From: Myxococcales bacterium 68-20
Lineage (GTDB): Bacteria; Myxococcota_A; Polyangia; Polyangiales; Polyangiaceae
Direction: 5' to 3'
DNA: 64,000 nucleotides
NCBI GenBank assembly: GCA_001899635.1
Contig: MKVQ01000040.1
Location: 437,915 to 501,914 of the forward strand
The stretch's first letter is position 1; each line of letters begins with the position of its first letter. The translations under genes and the position numbers were made by a program. Below the pieces are notes generated by a model. That model was given only the letters and a program-made list of their open reading frames with translations, was not told the origin of the DNA and did no database searches. Positions 26,584-36,128 of this stretch are shown here, piece after piece.

Positions 26584-28778
26584 CGAGGGCTGCCAAACGT
26601 CGCAGTCTCAGCCTCCGAGAGCTGGGCGACCTGGCGCAACGCGCGTGGGTAGCTACCGGCGCCGCCTTCGTCCTTCCGAGCGCCGCGCTCCTCTTGCTCG
26701 GCAAGGAGTCGTGGGCCGGCGCATCCGACGACCGGGTCAGCGCGGTCATGTCGACTACCTACTCGGGCTACCTGCGCGAGGTCGGCGGTCTCACCGTCCT
26801 CGTCGGGTTGACGGAGTGGGGCCTCCTCTCGTTCGCCACGTTGGGGGTGCTCTTGCTCGCGCATCAGCCGATGCGAAAGCGAATCGAGAGCCCGCGGGGA
26901 CGCGACGCGGCGACGGTGTTCATCGCGCTGCTCGTCGTCGCCGTGTACGTGGGCTTCGGCGTCCAGCGGCATCCCGGTCTCTTTCTCGAGCCGCTCGCGT
27001 CGAGCGCCGCGCTTCAGGTGTGGGTCGAGGCATGCGCGTACCTCGCTCCCGTCGCCGCCTTGGTCGTCGCCGCGGGCTACGCGGTGGCGATGGTTCGCGG
27101 CGAGCTGTTCGCGCAGGTCGCCCTCATCGCGGTGGCGTGCGTGGCCGGCGGCGGGCTCGGCACCGCGGTGAAGCGGTCGGCCAAGTTCGCCCCCACGCCC
27201 TTCCGCGCACCCGCTCCGAGCGCGGGCGCGAAGGTCTCGACGGTGCCCCCGAAAGCGGCGACCCCGACGCGCTCGCCGAACGTGCTCTGGATCGCGGTCG
27301 ACTCGCTTCGACCCGATCGGATCGATCCGAAGCACACGCCGCGCATCTCCGCGTTGCTCGGCGAGTCCGTGTACTTCGAGAACGCCATCGTCCCGGTGCC
27401 GCGTACGGGCCCGTCGTGGGCAGCGGCGCTCACGTCGCTCGCGCCGATGACGAACGGCATCGAGACGATGTTCCCGAGCCGATCGGCCTCGGACCTCTCC
27501 AAGCTCGCCTTGCCCGCGCATCTCGTGTCGAAAGGGTATCGAACCCTCGTCACCTCCGAGTACGCGGGGGAGTTCTTCGGACGCGTCGACTTCGGCTTTC
27601 AGCTGGGGAGCATCCCGCGTGCGGAGCTGATGGAGATCTCGGGGCAGATCCTGCTCGCCCGCGCGCCGCTCGTGCTCTCGCATTTCGGCCTCCTCTACAC
27701 GTCCACGCCCTGGGTGCGCTCGCTCCTGCCGGCGAAGCTCGTCGAGCTCACGCGCGGGATGCCGAACTTCTCGCACCCGGCCGTGCTCGCCGACGACGTG
27801 CTCGCCCACCTGGAAGCTCCCGCGGCCCAGGAGCAGCCGTTCTTCGCGCTCGCGTTCTACTCCCAGCCGCACTTCCCGTACACGTCGAGCCCGGAGTTCG
27901 GGAAGAAGTACCACGTGTCGGGATCGAGCTCGTCCATCCGCTACGGGCGCGATGTCGCCAACGACACGCCGATCACGACCGACGCCGATCGGCAGCAGCT
28001 CGACGGCCTCTATCGCGCGAGCCTTGCCGAGAGCGACGCGGCGATCGGTGAGCTCCTCGACTCGCTCGCAAAGCGTGGTGTTCTCGACGACACCATCGTC
28101 GTCCTCTCGGCCGATCACGGCGAGGGCCTCTACGACTGCGCCGAGTGCGTCGGTCATGGCGACAACCTGCGCAGCATGACGACGCTTCGCGTTCCGCTTG
28201 CGTTCCGGCTCCCCAATGGGCGATTCCCCGACGCCGCGCCGCAAGTCCTCTCGCAGTACGTGTCGACGCTGGATGTGTATCCCACGCTCCTCTCGCTGCT
28301 CGGCTGGTCGCCGATCGCCGTGCATGAAGGCGTCGCGCTCCTCACCAGGAAGGGAAGGCCGGCCACCATCCCCGAGCGCACGCTGTTCGTGGAGACCGGC
28401 GAATGGCTCTGGACGACGGCTGCGGTCCCGAAGGATCGCCTCGTTTATCCGCCCATCACCGAGATCGCACGACTCGAGGATGACCGCATCGCGATCGACC
28501 CCAAGTACGAGCCGGTGATTCGCGCTGCGAAGCATCGCGCGGCGATCCGTGCGCCCTACAAGCTCGTCTACGAGCCCACCGCAGACGGCGCGCGCTACCG
28601 GCTCTTCGACTTCGAGAAGGACCCGACCGACGAGCACGACCTCTCGGCATCGATGCCCGAGATCGCTGCCCGCATGAAGGACGAGCTCCGCAAGGACGTC
28701 CTCCGACACGCCTTCGTCATCCCGGCCGGCGAGCACTTCCTCACCCGTCCGCCGATGCCCTCGGACAGCCACTGGTGA
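26580..28778 (+). CDS. Membrane-anchored sulfatase/phosphoglycerol-transferase-like enzyme
   Basis: The 732-residue protein has five or so membrane segments (about 22-195), an Ala/Pro linker, then the catalytic domain from VLWIAVDSLRPDRID (D241 at the first metal site). The nucleophile position is VPRTGPSW with T276, not the Cys of sulfatases, as in LtaS-like phosphoglycerol/phosphoethanolamine transferases. The second metal block is VLSADHGEGLYD, and FYSQPHFPYTSS provides a further His. I infer transfer of a phospho-group to a surface glycan or lipid on the periplasmic face. It is translationally coupled to the preceding gene by a 4-nt overlap. Confidence 0.8.
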   Translation: MTRAAKRRSLSLRELGDLAQRAWVATGAAFVLPSAALLLLGKESWAGASDDRVSAVMSTTYSGYLREVGGLTVLVGLTEWGLLSFATLGVLLLAHQPMRKRIESPRGRDAATVFIALLVVAVYVGFGVQRHPGLFLEPLASSAALQVWVEACAYLAPVAALVVAAGYAVAMVRGELFAQVALIAVACVAGGGLGTAVKRSAKFAPTPFRAPAPSAGAKVSTVPPKAATPTRSPNVLWIAVDSLRPDRIDPKHTPRISALLGESVYFENAIVPVPRTGPSWAAALTSLAPMTNGIETMFPSRSASDLSKLALPAHLVSKGYRTLVTSEYAGEFFGRVDFGFQLGSIPRAELMEISGQILLARAPLVLSHFGLLYTSTPWVRSLLPAKLVELTRGMPNFSHPAVLADDVLAHLEAPAAQEQPFFALAFYSQPHFPYTSSPEFGKKYHVSGSSSSIRYGRDVANDTPITTDADRQQLDGLYRASLAESDAAIGELLDSLAKRGVLDDTIVVLSADHGEGLYDCAECVGHGDNLRSMTTLRVPLAFRLPNGRFPDAAPQVLSQYVSTLDVYPTLLSLLGWSPIAVHEGVALLTRKGRPATIPERTLFVETGEWLWTTAAVPKDRLVYPPITEIARLEDDRIAIDPKYEPVIRAAKHRAAIRAPYKLVYEPTADGARYRLFDFEKDPTDEHDLSASMPEIAARMKDELRKDVLRHAFVIPAGEHFLTRPPMPSDSHW

Positions 28779-28810
28779 CGACGCGCCCGGCGGAAGCCAG
28801 CATCAGGACA

Positions 28811-28855
28811 CCCGCGTCGTCGGCCTAAGCCGAAGTCCGGCGTCGGACGCGCGGG
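28811..28855. terminator. Compound hairpin between convergent genes
   Basis: In the 105-bp gap between convergent genes, an imperfect outer stem (cccgcg at 28811 with cgcggg at 28850) encloses two small hairpins, tcggc-ctaa-gccga and gtccg-gcgt-cggac. It is a plausible bidirectional terminator without T-runs. Confidence 0.35.
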
Positions 28856-28883
28856 CCTTCGGAGTCGGTGCCCTTTCTCTGCC

Positions 28884-31265
28884 TCAAGGCTTGATGTGCG
28901 CGGCGAGCGTGTCGCGTCGCTTGTACGTCGACAGGTACGCGATCGTGTCCGGGATGTCGTCGGCGGTCGGGATGTTCCCCTTCGGCGTCGCGTATTCGAG
29001 CAGGAGGTTCATGTCGGTGGAGACGAGCGCGTCGTCCGTCTTGCCGAGGCGCTTTTGGGTATCGAAAAGGAAGGCGTCGATCCCCTTTTCGTCGATGAGG
29101 ATGCCCTTCACGTAGTCGACGAGGTGCTCGCCGCCGAGCGTCGCCTCCACGTAGCCGATCTTCTCGAGGTCGAAGAGCTTGTCTCGGCTCACCTGCAGGG
29201 GACTCATGCTCGCGAGCATGTGGCCTTGGTGCCCGCTCACCGCGACGATGACGTGAGGGAAGACCTTGCGCATCGTCGCGATCACGGTGGCGACGTTCTC
29301 GCGATTCGTGTGGTGGAGCTGGAACCACTGCTGGAGCACGCCGCCCTGCTCGAGGTGTCGGGAGGCGAGCTCGTAGAACTCGTGGTTGTAGAGGTTGGCG
29401 GCACCGGCGAACCAGATGCTGGAGATCTCGATGCTGATGACGTCGTACGTCTCGTGGCCCGTGAGGAGGATGTTCCTGCCATCCTCGACGAGCAGACGGA
29501 CGCGCGGGTCGCGCATGACGTCGTGGTTGACGCCCTTGAATTGATCCAGCGCCGTCTCGATGATCGCGGGCGATAGCTCGATCACATCGATGCGTTTGAA
29601 GTCGTAGGCAGCGACTGTGCCCGCGCTCACGCCGGTGCCGAGTCCGATCACCATGGCGCGATCGCGTTTCTTCGCGAAGAGCACGGGCAGATGGGCGAGC
29701 CCGCGGTTGTCGCGCAGCTCGAGGCTGTCGTTGCCCTGGAACTTTCCGTTGGTGAGGAGCGTCCGGTTGCCCGCCGCGTCGCGCACGATCGTCGTCACTC
29801 CGCCGTGGACGTCCTCCTTGATCATCTCGACCACGCCGTTCGGAACGACCCCCTCGTCAAAGTAGACGTTCGCGCCGCTCGTCAGGCGAGCGAGGTCCCA
29901 TTTCGGAAGCAGGATCGCGACGACGACGCCGGAGGCGACGAGACCGAGAGCGCGGAGTCGGAGGCGGGGTAGGACGTGCCGCGCGGAGAACGCGGCGAAG
30001 CCGAGGTACGCGAGCGCGACGAGCACGAGGCTGCGTTGCGAGCCGAGGCGCGCGAGCACGACGAAGCCGAAGAGGATCGAGCCGACGACCGATCCCATGG
30101 TGTTCGCGACCGTGAGGCGGCCGACGTCGGCCCCCACCGTCGACGTTCGTGCGGCGCGGAGCACGAGCGGGAACGTCGTGCCCATCAGCATCACGGGGAC
30201 GGCGAGAGCGACGAACGCGGCGAGTCCGCGCGCCATCTCGCGCCCGCCCCACGATCGGACGATCGGGCCGAGCGCGATGAAGATCTCCGGCAACCGATCC
30301 CAGACGACGAGCGAGAAGAGGAGGGCGATCCCAGCAGCCGCGAAGCCGAACGACGCTGCGCCCGCGCCGAAGCGCCTCGATAGTCGCGTCGCGATCGGCG
30401 TGCCGAGGCTCAGGCACACGAGGAAGATGAAGAGCATCAGCCCGAACGCGTAGACGCTCGTGCCGATGACGAGCGCCAGGAGGTGCACCATGATCACCTC
30501 GCAGCCGAAGACGAGGAGGCCGGAGGCGGCGCTCAGGATCGTGGCGTCTCGAATCGGAAGCGTAGAGCCGGCGATGTCCGTGGCGGCGGGCTCCGCCGCG
30601 CCCTCTTTCCGCTCCTCGGCGAGCCGCGGGATCCGCGCGTTCCACCCGAGGACGATGGCGACGACGCCGATCGCGGCGCTGACCGCAGCCGATCCGCGAA
30701 GCGTCCAGGGCAGTCCCGCTGCCGGGAGGATCACGTACGCCGAGAGGAGCGAGCCGATCGCGCCGCCGGCCGTGTTCAGCGCATAGAGACGCGCGAGGAG
30801 GCGTTTGCCTGCCGAGGGTTCGTCCGCCTGGACGAAGCGGGCGAGGAGCGGGAGCGTCGCGCCCATGCCAGCGGCGGGGATGAGGACGACGATGACGGCC
30901 ATCGAACCTCGCAGGAGCGTCAGCGTGACGAGCGAGTCCGGCGCCTTCGCCGCCGCCGAGACGTACACCCCGGTCAGCTTCGCGAAGATGAGAGGCGTGA
31001 ACGCGCAGAACGCCCCGATGAGGACCTCCGCGACGCCGTAGGCGAAGAGCGGGCGCTCGATCTTGTGATCGATGCGACTCGCGATGTGCGCGCCGAGCGC
31101 GAGGCCGGCCATGAACGCGACGAGGACTGCGCTCGAAGCGTATGCGGTCGCTCCGAACACGTATGCGAGGTACTTGTTGAACGCGACTTCGTAGATGAGG
31201 CCGAGCGCGCCCGACATTCCGTACATCGCCGCGATTACGGGAAGGCGCCGACGCAGATCGGACAT
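28884..31265 (-). CDS. Membrane protein fused to spermidine-synthase-like domain
   Basis: The 793-residue fusion has an N-terminal transporter-like half with about twelve or more membrane segments in two repeats (each with MGATLPL- or MGTTFPL-like motifs followed by NTxG), then a C-terminal domain (about 465-785) with the polyamine-synthase Rossmann core: LGTGVSAGTVA, DVIELSPAII and YDVISIEISSIW. The family is widespread and often called spermidine synthase, but the aspartates used for the aminopropyl reaction are not clearly kept and the natural substrate is unknown. It is convergent with the sulfatase-like gene at 26580 and lies downstream of the membrane protein at 31344, on the same strand. 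Confidence 0.82.
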   Translation of the reverse strand: MSDLRRRLPVIAAMYGMSGALGLIYEVAFNKYLAYVFGATAYASSAVLVAFMAGLALGAHIASRIDHKIERPLFAYGVAEVLIGAFCAFTPLIFAKLTGVYVSAAAKAPDSLVTLTLLRGSMAVIVVLIPAAGMGATLPLLARFVQADEPSAGKRLLARLYALNTAGGAIGSLLSAYVILPAAGLPWTLRGSAAVSAAIGVVAIVLGWNARIPRLAEERKEGAAEPAATDIAGSTLPIRDATILSAASGLLVFGCEVIMVHLLALVIGTSVYAFGLMLFIFLVCLSLGTPIATRLSRRFGAGAASFGFAAAGIALLFSLVVWDRLPEIFIALGPIVRSWGGREMARGLAAFVALAVPVMLMGTTFPLVLRAARTSTVGADVGRLTVANTMGSVVGSILFGFVVLARLGSQRSLVLVALAYLGFAAFSARHVLPRLRLRALGLVASGVVVAILLPKWDLARLTSGANVYFDEGVVPNGVVEMIKEDVHGGVTTIVRDAAGNRTLLTNGKFQGNDSLELRDNRGLAHLPVLFAKKRDRAMVIGLGTGVSAGTVAAYDFKRIDVIELSPAIIETALDQFKGVNHDVMRDPRVRLLVEDGRNILLTGHETYDVISIEISSIWFAGAANLYNHEFYELASRHLEQGGVLQQWFQLHHTNRENVATVIATMRKVFPHVIVAVSGHQGHMLASMSPLQVSRDKLFDLEKIGYVEATLGGEHLVDYVKGILIDEKGIDAFLFDTQKRLGKTDDALVSTDMNLLLEYATPKGNIPTADDIPDTIAYLSTYKRRDTLAAHIKP

Positions 31266-31343
31266 GGCGGCGGAGTATACTCAGGAGGCTGGAGCGGGAC
31301 AGCTTCGCGCGTTTCGTGATGCCGGACCGCGGTCAGAGGCGTC

Positions 31344-32939
31344 TCAGCCCCCGGAGGGCTTGCGGCGCCACAGCTCCCAGTCGCCGGAGATGCCGATCCG
31401 GTCGGCATCCCGGCTTGCCTCCTCGATCATCGTGCCGGTCGCCCGCCACTTGTAGAGGAGCACGTATTCGAAGTTCCGCCAGATCGCGCCGCCGGCGTAC
31501 CAGTTGGAGTGTCTGACGAGGATCGTGATCGGCGCCGGTAGAGCCCCCTTGTAGCGTAGGGGTGACACTCGATACGCCGGCTTCGTCGTGTCGTAGACGG
31601 GCGTGTCGAGGCGACAGAGCGCCGCGAACGTCTCATGCGCTTGGTGTAGCCCGAGTCCGGTCATGTTCTCGGACTCCATCTCGGACGTCACGTACGCGAT
31701 CTCCGCCGGTCCGGGCGGGCAGTCTTTGGCGAGCGCGAGGAGTCCCGCCATCTCCTTCTGGAAGGCTTGAAGCTTCGTGTCGATTTGGTTCAAGCGCAGC
31801 GCCGCGAACACCGCGAACGCCGTCACGACGACGGCATGGCGTGCTCGCACGCCCGCCACGGCGCTTGCCGGGTAGACGACGAGGGGAAGAGTCCAGAGAG
31901 CGATGTCGATCTGGCGCGGCGCGAGCGACTGCAGATTCACGTGCCACGGCAGGATCAGGAAGGACGCGAGCGTCAGGCCGAGGGCGATCTCCGGCGACGG
32001 AAAGTCCTTGATGCGCCGCGCGAGCAACAAGGCGAGGAGAATGACGAGGAAGAACCCGCCGAGGTATGCGTACTCCTCCTCGCCTCGGGTCTGGGCGAGG
32101 ATATGCGGGAGGATCGCCTCGAGCTTCGCCTTGTACGTGCTCTTCTCGGGTACGAAGGGCGTCGAGTCGCCCCCGCGCACCCGAAGCGACCAGGTGATGG
32201 CCAGGATCATCGACGGAAGGACGACGAGGAGCGCGCGAATGCCCGTCCCCAGCGCCTCTCGGACGGCGAGCTCCGGCGCGCGTGGGAGCTCCGGAAGGAG
32301 ACGCCGCCCGATCGTCACGACCGTCATGATCGCGGCGATGAACATCAGCCATCCATAGACGTGCGCGTGCGCAAGGAAGGTCGCCGCGAAGATCACCATC
32401 GCGAGCGCCAACGTCCGTCGTTCGGCGCGTTCGTTCGAGTCCCGTGCCAGCACGCGGTGCATCACCGCGAGCCCGAGCACGTAGAGCGGCCCGGCGCTCA
32501 CGAACGGCATGTACCCGAACCCCAAGAACGACTTGATGTACGAGCAGGGGAACGCGAGGAGCGCTCCCCACGGAGACCTTCGAAGCAGGCGCAGCGCGCC
32601 CAGGCAGGCGAGGGGAAATCCGACGAAGTAGTAGAGCGTGATCCCGAGAGAGATGGCTCGGAGCGGGGACGTGACGAGCTCGAACGGGGCGACGAGCAGG
32701 TAGAAGAGCGTGTTCGCGTCGAGCGGGGCCACGCGGTGGTAGAGCGAGCTCGGGAAGGCCTGCGTCGTCCATCCCTGCGCCGCGATTGCAGCGCTCATCG
32801 TGTGATAGTGGAAGTCCTGCCCGGGCAAGAACGGGTTCCTCGCGCCCATACGGACCGTCGCGAGGAGGAGCGCCACGAAGACGACGGTGAAGAGCCAGCT
32901 TCGTCGATTGTTTCCGGGCAGTCCGAGTATTCGTTTCAC
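31344..32939 (-). CDS. Polytopic membrane protein, paralog of the 34415 protein
   Basis: From the GTG at 32939 (MKRILGLPGNNRRSW) the protein has 531 residues and about ten membrane segments. Key segments are FLPGQDFHYHT in the first loop, LLRRSPWGALLAFPCSYIKS, FLAHAHVYGWLMF and a C-terminal ISGDWELWRRK. The same blocks occur in order in the protein at 34415 on the other strand, so the two are paralogs that now flank the deacetylase gene. A TTG at 33014 would add 25 residues without homology support. The topology suggests a GT-C-like or polysaccharide-modifying inner-membrane protein; the family is not recognised. Confidence 0.7.
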   Translation of the reverse strand: MKRILGLPGNNRRSWLFTVVFVALLLATVRMGARNPFLPGQDFHYHTMSAAIAAQGWTTQAFPSSLYHRVAPLDANTLFYLLVAPFELVTSPLRAISLGITLYYFVGFPLACLGALRLLRRSPWGALLAFPCSYIKSFLGFGYMPFVSAGPLYVLGLAVMHRVLARDSNERAERRTLALAMVIFAATFLAHAHVYGWLMFIAAIMTVVTIGRRLLPELPRAPELAVREALGTGIRALLVVLPSMILAITWSLRVRGGDSTPFVPEKSTYKAKLEAILPHILAQTRGEEEYAYLGGFFLVILLALLLARRIKDFPSPEIALGLTLASFLILPWHVNLQSLAPRQIDIALWTLPLVVYPASAVAGVRARHAVVVTAFAVFAALRLNQIDTKLQAFQKEMAGLLALAKDCPPGPAEIAYVTSEMESENMTGLGLHQAHETFAALCRLDTPVYDTTKPAYRVSPLRYKGALPAPITILVRHSNWYAGGAIWRNFEYVLLYKWRATGTMIEEASRDADRIGISGDWELWRRKPSGG

Positions 32940-33152
32940 GGGTGAGCCGTCTACGAGGGCAGGGGCCTCGCGAGGCGCGGAGACGCTATCACTTCGGCCT
33001 TGGCCGTGCCTCAAGAGGCGCAGGGGGGACCGTGGCTCTGCCCTTTCAGGTCAGACACTGCCGTGAAGCCGAACGTGGTCCGGTGCGCGCCGTCGCCAAG
33101 GCGCCGTCACGTTTGCCGGCAGAGCGGCGAACGCGCGTGACCGTCGTGGGGT

Positions 33153-33926
33153 TCACGGATCGGCAGCGCGAAAGATGATGTGGTCCCAGAGCTTCGCGCG
33201 CATCGCCTCGTAAGCGTCCCTCCCCGACAGGCCGAGCAACCACTCACGGAGCCGCTCCGCCGGGCGCATGTCCGTTTCTCCCCACCAGATCGGGTGGATG
33301 AGAATCTGAAGCACCTTGCCACGGGGCATTCCGAGGCTCTCGATCGGATCACCTTCGCGCCAGCGCGCGCGAGAGTCGGAGAGGTACCACTGGAACAGCT
33401 CCTTCGCGTACCCGCTCACGCGGCCTGCAACGCGCAGGGGGCCGCGGATCAGCTCCTCGATGGGAAGATGAAAGGACAGCGAGCGGACATCACGCCCGAT
33501 GATCGACGCGAGCTCCTTGCAGGCGCTGTCGATGTCCTTCTCACGCGTGACGCCGTCGACGGTCTTCGTCTTCCGAGCGACCACGTCGTAGTGGAGGCCG
33601 ACCTCGTGGCCGATGGCGATGATCTCCGCGATTGCCGCCGCCGAGCGCTCGGAGCGGACGTCGTAGAACGGGGAGTCGAGCATCACGTGATACGTCGACC
33701 GAACGCCCCATTCCTGCTCCTTCCGCGCGAGCTCGACTGCACGCTCGAGGCTGACGTCGATGTCGTGCCGCACGAACGCGCGCGGGCGATCGTGTGCTGA
33801 ATCTTCCTCCGACGCGTCGCCGAGCAGGGCGAGATCGAAGTCGCGCTTCAGCCGAGCATAGAGCCGCTCGAGGTACGCGTGGCTGAAGTCCTTGTCCCAG
33901 GAGCCAGGTTCGTTGGCGAGGTTCAT
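33153..33926 (-). CDS. Polysaccharide-deacetylase-like protein
   Basis: The 257-residue protein carries FVRHDIDVSLERA (H54, D55, D57) near the start of the fold, GHEVGLHYD (H107, H112) and SFHLP, which together provide the Asp-His-His metal triad seen in NodB-like deacetylases of the WbpS/PelA-related type. No signal peptide is present, so it would act in the cytoplasm, probably on a sugar intermediate. A GAGAGAAAG ribosome site precedes the ATG at 33926. That ATG overlaps, as ATGA, the end of a 58-codon acetyltransferase fragment, implying the deacetylase was once translated after a full acetyltransferase. Confidence 0.72.
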   Translation of the reverse strand: MNLANEPGSWDKDFSHAYLERLYARLKRDFDLALLGDASEEDSAHDRPRAFVRHDIDVSLERAVELARKEQEWGVRSTYHVMLDSPFYDVRSERSAAAIAEIIAIGHEVGLHYDVVARKTKTVDGVTREKDIDSACKELASIIGRDVRSLSFHLPIEELIRGPLRVAGRVSGYAKELFQWYLSDSRARWREGDPIESLGMPRGKVLQILIHPIWWGETDMRPAERLREWLLGLSGRDAYEAMRAKLWDHIIFRAADP

Positions 33927-34099
33927 TTCGTCTTTCTCTCGATCTCGCGACCCGGATTGCCGACGACGGTCGTGCCGGGCAACATCTCGCGGAGGATGAC
34001 TGCGCGGATGCCGATCTTCACGCTCGCGTGGATCTGCGGCGCGCCCTTCGCAGGCGCCAGGGCAGATGCGAGTGTGGGACGTTCGAGCCGCATCGACAT
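33923..34099 (-). pseudogene. C-terminal remnant of a hexapeptide acetyltransferase
   Basis: The 58-codon frame on the minus strand (ATG at 34099, stop TGA 33925-33923) ends with SVKIGIRAVILREMLPG and TTVVGNPGREIERK. This is the last turn and tail of WbbJ/serine-acetyltransferase-like left-handed beta-helix enzymes, which end in GNPAR. The preceding coils of a complete enzyme (over 150 residues) are missing and I find no continuation in other frames up to 34300. It is either a truncated gene or a tiny protein kept for translational coupling to the deacetylase that begins in its stop codon. Confidence 0.55.
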
Positions 34100-34414
34100 G
34101 GGCGACCACGATACCCACGAGCCCGCGACTCCGCCACCGGTCAGGCTTCGGTCGACGTGCCCGCGTCTCCGTCCTCTCCTCTCGCCTCTAATCTCGCGTT
34201 GGGCGATGCGGGGCTCGCCGTCGGGCGATGCGGGGCGCGCCTCTTCAGCGACGACGTCGCCGAGCGCGACCGATCAGCCCGTCAGGGATGAGCCAATCGA
34301 ATCATCGAACGGTCGGGATGGCCTTACCGCGACCGGGGATGGCGGCTGTCCGCGCGCACTTTCAGCGACGCCGCGCGTCGATCCGCGCCTCTCGTGATAT
34401 TGCGAGGGGGACCA
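34100..34414. other. Stretch without a gene between divergent transcription units
   Basis: No convincing frame. It has a direct repeat, gggcgatgcggggc, at 34201-34214 and 34223-34236. The promoters for the deacetylase side (minus) and the 34415 gene (plus) must lie here, but I cannot place them. Confidence 0.45.
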
Positions 34415-36058
34415 ATGCAGCTCTTCGTGTCTCGACTGGAGGGCCTTGCCCAGCGAGTGTCCGGGCTCCTGCGACGTCTCGATCCGGCACCGCGCCCGAC
34501 GCCGTTGTCGACGCCGTTTCTCGTGTGCTTCGCCGTTGGCGTCGCGACCACGATCTGGCTCCTCGCGACGAACAAGTACCTGCCCGGTCAGGACTACTCG
34601 TACCACGCGCATTGCTCGCGGGTGTGGCTCGACGCCGGCCACCCGGACACGCCGTACGCACTCTACGAGCCGACGAGCGCGTTCGAGGCCAACACGCTCA
34701 TGTACAGCCTGGCGGGCCTCCTGAGCCACCTGGGGAGCTCCTACGGGGCGTTCCGCTTCGTGCAGGCCTACTACTTCCTGGGTGTGCCGATCGCGTGTCT
34801 CTATGCGCTCCGCTCCCTCGAACGCTCGCCGTGGGGGAGCTTGCTCGCCTTCCCCCTCTGCTACACCGAGGTCTTCGCGGCGGGCTACGCGAACATGTCG
34901 TTCGCGGCGCCCACGTTCATCCTCGCGCTCGTCACGTATCGCCGCTTCATCCAGGAGATCAGCTGGCGGCGCGGCGTCGTCGTCGCGGTCCTCTTCGCCG
35001 CCGCGTTCCTCTCGCACGCGCACGTCTACCTGTGGCTCGGCGGGCTCGTCGTTCTCTATACCCTCGCTATCTTCGTGGAGCGGCTCGTCGGCTCCTCGAC
35101 GCCGCGTGCCTCCCTGCGCAGCATGCTCGTCTTCGTCGGTGGAGCGCTGGCGGTCGCTGCGCCGAGCCTGGCGCTCTTCGGGCGCTGGTATGCGCGCGGC
35201 TACGGCAAAGGCAACTCCGTCGGGGCGTTGGGCAACAACATGCCCTTCGAGAAGACCCTGGTCTGGGAGCCGCTTCCGCAGAAGTACATGGCCGGCGCGC
35301 TCCAGGCGTTCAGCGCGACGACGAACAAACTCGAGGTGGTGTTCATCCTCACCCTCGGGCTCCTCGTGATGTTCTCGATGGCGCTGGCGAGGGCCTCCCG
35401 CGACCGCTCGACCCCGCTCCCCGAGCTCGCCATCGTGATCACGGTCGCGTCCTTCTACATCCTGCCAGACGGCGTCGCCCTTCAGATGGTGGCGGTACGG
35501 CAGTGGTACTTCGTCTTCTGGCTCGTGCCTCTCGTGGTCGTCCCCATCCCACTACGTTTCGGCTCCCTGAAGTCGGTCGCCGTGGTCGCCGGCCTGCTCG
35601 TATGGACGGTGTCGCGGATGTCCGTCATCTCCGGGCACCTGCAGCGATTCAAGAACGAAGAGATGGCTGGCTTCGATGCGGTCGTAGAGGCTGCGCCGCG
35701 CGCCCCGGGGCTCACCGTGGCGTATGCGGCGGTCAACGCGCGCTCGAAGTACTTCCTGACGAGTCCGATGTACCACTCGTACGGATTCCTGTCGGCGCAG
35801 CGTGGCTTCGACGGGCCGCTCGAGTACTCCGACGCTCGCTCCGTCGCGCCCGTCCGTTACAAGAAGGGACCGCCGCTACCGGTCAAGCACCTCTACAACA
35901 ATCCGCAGTGGGTGCTGGACCCGGTCATCTGGCGGTACGATCTGGTCCTCGTCTACCGCTGGAAGCCGACGACGGACCAGGAGAAGGCCGCGATGGAGCA
36001 CGGCACGCTCGTGGCCTCGAGCGGGGACTGGCAGCTCTGGCAGCGCCGCGCGCCCTGA
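34415..36058 (+). CDS. Polytopic membrane protein, paralog of the 31344 protein
   Basis: The ATG at 34415 has GAGGGGG just upstream and gives 547 residues with about eleven membrane segments. Blocks shared with the 31344 protein are YLPGQDYSYHA, LERSPWGSLLAFPLCYTE, FLSHAHVYLWLGG and SSGDWQLWQRR, in the same order. The GQDxxYH loop after the first membrane segment is the most likely active region. An inner-membrane glycan or lipid-modifying role is inferred from context with deacetylase, acetyltransferase and galE genes. It ends in a convergent arrangement with the family 2 glycosyltransferase, with a GC-rich hairpin between. Confidence 0.7.
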   Translation: MQLFVSRLEGLAQRVSGLLRRLDPAPRPTPLSTPFLVCFAVGVATTIWLLATNKYLPGQDYSYHAHCSRVWLDAGHPDTPYALYEPTSAFEANTLMYSLAGLLSHLGSSYGAFRFVQAYYFLGVPIACLYALRSLERSPWGSLLAFPLCYTEVFAAGYANMSFAAPTFILALVTYRRFIQEISWRRGVVVAVLFAAAFLSHAHVYLWLGGLVVLYTLAIFVERLVGSSTPRASLRSMLVFVGGALAVAAPSLALFGRWYARGYGKGNSVGALGNNMPFEKTLVWEPLPQKYMAGALQAFSATTNKLEVVFILTLGLLVMFSMALARASRDRSTPLPELAIVITVASFYILPDGVALQMVAVRQWYFVFWLVPLVVVPIPLRFGSLKSVAVVAGLLVWTVSRMSVISGHLQRFKNEEMAGFDAVVEAAPRAPGLTVAYAAVNARSKYFLTSPMYHSYGFLSAQRGFDGPLEYSDARSVAPVRYKKGPPLPVKHLYNNPQWVLDPVIWRYDLVLVYRWKPTTDQEKAAMEHGTLVASSGDWQLWQRRAP

Positions 36059-36128
36059 TCCTCGCGCACGCCGGCGCCGAAGCACGGCGCCAACTCAACG
36101 CGCGCCGAAGGCGCACCACTGCGGGTGG

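Noticed and set aside
26091-28772. Minus-strand open frame of about 890 codons
   Set aside because: It lies antisense to the two sulfatase-superfamily genes, has very biased composition and no motif.
31270-31285. TATACT sequence before the fused spermidine-synthase-like gene as a promoter
   Set aside because: No acceptable -35 sequence lies 16-18 bp upstream, so a -10 match alone is not enough.
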